Made by a program: the position numbers and the translations under genes | The notes under the pieces: generated by a model | Seen by the model: only the letters and a program-made list of their open reading frames with translations | Told to the model about the DNA's origin: nothing | Database searches by the model: none | In this document: piece after piece, positions 24,762 to 25,676 of the stretch | Layout: each line of letters begins with the position of its first letter | Numbering within the stretch: the stretch's first letter is position 1 | DNA from: Fidelibacterota bacterium | GTDB lineage: Bacteria; Fidelibacterota; Marinisomatia; SCGC-AAA003-L08; D37C17 | Length of the DNA stretch: 25,676 nucleotides | Assembly (NCBI GenBank): GCA_018671635.1 | Contig: JABHHG010000095.1 | Location: 1-25,676 of the forward strand | Direction of reading: 5' to 3'

Positions 24762-24830
24762 AATGGGTGTCAGGTTTTTTCTATTGATGTACACCCCATT
24801 GAAAATCTTGATGTGGGTGAACTTTTGGTT
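24762..24830. repeat. 69-bp hairpin-forming direct repeat, copy 1
   Basis: It aligns without gaps to copy 2 at 25369-25437, with roughly 80 percent identity by eye. GGGTGT (24765-24770) can pair with ACACCC (24791-24796), and CACCC (24792-24796) can alternatively pair with GGGTG (24815-24819), so two mutually exclusive hairpins are possible. It ends 8 bases beyond the stop of the GNAT gene. It looks like a REP-type or IS200/IS605-like end sequence rather than an integron attC site. Confidence 0.75.
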
Positions 24831-24837
24831 GAGTTTT

Positions 24838-25320
24838 TCATTGAACTCTTTTATAAATCATATAAATAACACTTTTATTGGTATTGATTTCTTTACTGCC
24901 TACCTTAGTAAATCCATATTTTTCATGAAACTGTATTGATTGATTATTATAGGGCTTTGTATTGATTTCACAGGCAATATCTAATGATGTGTTTTTAATT
25001 AAATCATTATAAAATATTGTCCCATATCCTTGATTTTGATATGACTTATTAAAAGTTATCCTATCTATATAAATGAAAGATTTATATTTATCATTGAACC
25101 ATTGATAGTGTTCACTATTGTAATCTTTTGATGGCATAATGGCATTTAAAAAACCTATTATCTCTCCGTTTATTTTACATACTTTAAAATAATCACATAT
25201 TATTAAAAAATGTTCCATCATATCTAAACTAGAACTACTTACAGCAGGCATTGAATCTTGATTTAAAAGTAAAATAGATTCTAAATCATGTTTAGTAGCC
25301 GGTTCTATTTTAAACTTCAT
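24838..25320 (-). CDS. GNAT family N-acetyltransferase (160 aa)
   Basis: This acetyl-CoA-dependent acetyltransferase spans one GNAT domain. The N-terminal strand and helix (IEPATKHDLESILLLNQ) are typical. Motif A is IDRITFNKSYQNQGYG (about residues 84-99) with the Q-x-x-G-x-G pyrophosphate loop, and motif B has PYNNQSIQFHEKYGFTKVG, the usual C-terminal signature. The substrate cannot be told; relatives acetylate amines of small molecules or protein N-termini. The gene lies alone between two direct copies of a 69-bp repeat, 8 and 48 bases away, which suggests it may be a mobile or recently acquired unit. No Shine-Dalgarno site is clear (AAGGAAAAAAA lies just upstream of the ATG). Confidence 0.88.
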   Translation of the reverse strand: MKFKIEPATKHDLESILLLNQDSMPAVSSSSLDMMEHFLIICDYFKVCKINGEIIGFLNAIMPSKDYNSEHYQWFNDKYKSFIYIDRITFNKSYQNQGYGTIFYNDLIKNTSLDIACEINTKPYNNQSIQFHEKYGFTKVGSKEINTNKSVIYMIYKRVQ

Positions 25321-25368
25321 TATTTTTTTTCCTTGATTGAATACCTAAGCTTACGAAAATTATTTTAG

Positions 25369-25437
25369 AATGGGTGTCAGACTTTTTCTATGGACGCACA
25401 CCCCGCTGAATGTCTTAATGGGGGTGAAGGTTTGGTT
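25369..25437. repeat. 69-bp hairpin-forming direct repeat, copy 2
   Basis: This is the same element and orientation as copy 1. GGGTGT (25372-25377) pairs with ACACCC (25398-25403), and CACCCC (25399-25404) pairs with GGGGTG (25421-25426). It lies between the start of the GNAT gene and the stop of the serine hydrolase gene, and might also serve as that gene's transcript end. Confidence 0.75.
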
Positions 25438-25486
25438 ATTTTTAAAGACTTTCTATCACACTTCTACAATTGCAAATCAAGATAAG

Positions 25487-25676
25487 TTACTCACCATCAA
25501 AAATATAGGGTATTTGATTATGGATATATTCTAATAATTGTGACTGATAAATTTGATCGTTATTGATGGATGAATGGATTCCAATCACCAGATCTCTTTC
25601 AGGGTAAACTCCAATATATTGACCTGCATATCCAATTGCCATGTACCCTTCTCCTGGAGGTAGCCACCATAAATAT
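25487..25676 (-). CDS. Beta-lactamase-family serine hydrolase, C-terminal end (partial)
   Basis: The frame is open from the window edge to a TAA at 25487-25489, giving 62 residues. The sequence YLWWLPPGEGYMAIGYAGQ, then YIGVYPERDLVIGIHSS, is the usual C-terminal part of class C beta-lactamase-like serine hydrolases (esterase, 6-aminohexanoate-dimer hydrolase or D-aminopeptidase type); GYAGQ takes the place of the KTG motif. The active-site SxxK and YxN regions would lie beyond 25676. The function cannot be narrowed from this piece. Confidence 0.75.
   Translation of the reverse strand, partial: YLWWLPPGEGYMAIGYAGQYIGVYPERDLVIGIHSSINNDQIYQSQLLEYIHNQIPYIFDGE

Noticed and set aside
24762..25437. 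Integron cassette with attC sites around the GNAT gene
   Set aside because: The repeats lack paired RYYYAAC and GTTRRRY core sites, no integrase is present, and the internal pairing is simple GGGTGT/ACACCC.

Overview
The window is a low-GC bacterial chromosome segment in which every gene I can support lies on the minus strand. The organism is probably a marine member of the FCB group, most likely Candidatus Marinimicrobia (SAR406) or a relative. The main clue is a secreted gingipain-type protease ending in a pair of dockerin-like calcium repeats followed by a YPNPFNPS-type Por (type IX secretion) sorting domain, a combination I associate with that phylum. Lipoprotein-style NagZ/beta-lactamase fusions and a very short histone H1-like protein also fit the FCB group. 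This placement is inference; no rRNA or tRNA gene is present.

Layout, in transcription order (right to left). (1) 25676-22384 is a loosely packed, AT-rich accessory stretch: the C-terminus of a serine hydrolase, a GNAT acetyltransferase between two direct copies of a 69-bp hairpin-forming repeat, a Cys-rich membrane peptide with its terminator, a LysE-family exporter with no ordinary start codon for its conserved N-terminus, a MAPEG protein, a rhodanese lipoprotein broken by a single-base frameshift, and a histone H1-like protein with its terminator. (2) 22235-6974 is a long compact operon: polA, ABC ATPase, ABC permease, a GlcNAc/MurNAc-type kinase, alanine racemase, a NagZ-beta-lactamase fusion lipoprotein, a sodium:solute symporter, NamZ (DUF1343), an M16 protease, an 85-aa coiled-coil protein and a small membrane protein with a C-terminal CxxCH haem motif. 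Most junctions overlap by 1-29 bases or are a few bases apart. (3) 6887-3384 is the 1,167-residue C25 protease, ended by a strong bidirectional terminator. (4) 3305-2267 holds a six-cysteine zinc-ribbon-like protein and an unrecognised lysine-tailed protein. (5) 2157-1 is the first 719 codons of an isoleucyl-tRNA synthetase of the GXHH-signature type.

The genes from the kinase to NamZ read as a peptidoglycan salvage module. NamZ would remove MurNAc from glycan ends, NagZ would remove GlcNAc, the fused beta-lactamase-like domain could act as a muropeptide amidase (as AmiE/YbbE does beside NagZ and NamZ in Bacillus subtilis), the symporter could import the sugar, the kinase could phosphorylate it and the racemase would handle alanine. 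The MurQ etherase is not in the window. The two secreted or periplasmic proteases downstream suggest a broader polymer-scavenging lifestyle.

No intergenic stretch exceeds 300 bases. I see no tRNA, rRNA, CRISPR array, transposase gene, integrase or prophage. The strongest items for a second look are the GXHH IleRS, the salvage operon coupled to polA, the repeat-flanked GNAT gene, the frameshifted rhodanese and the mini haem protein.
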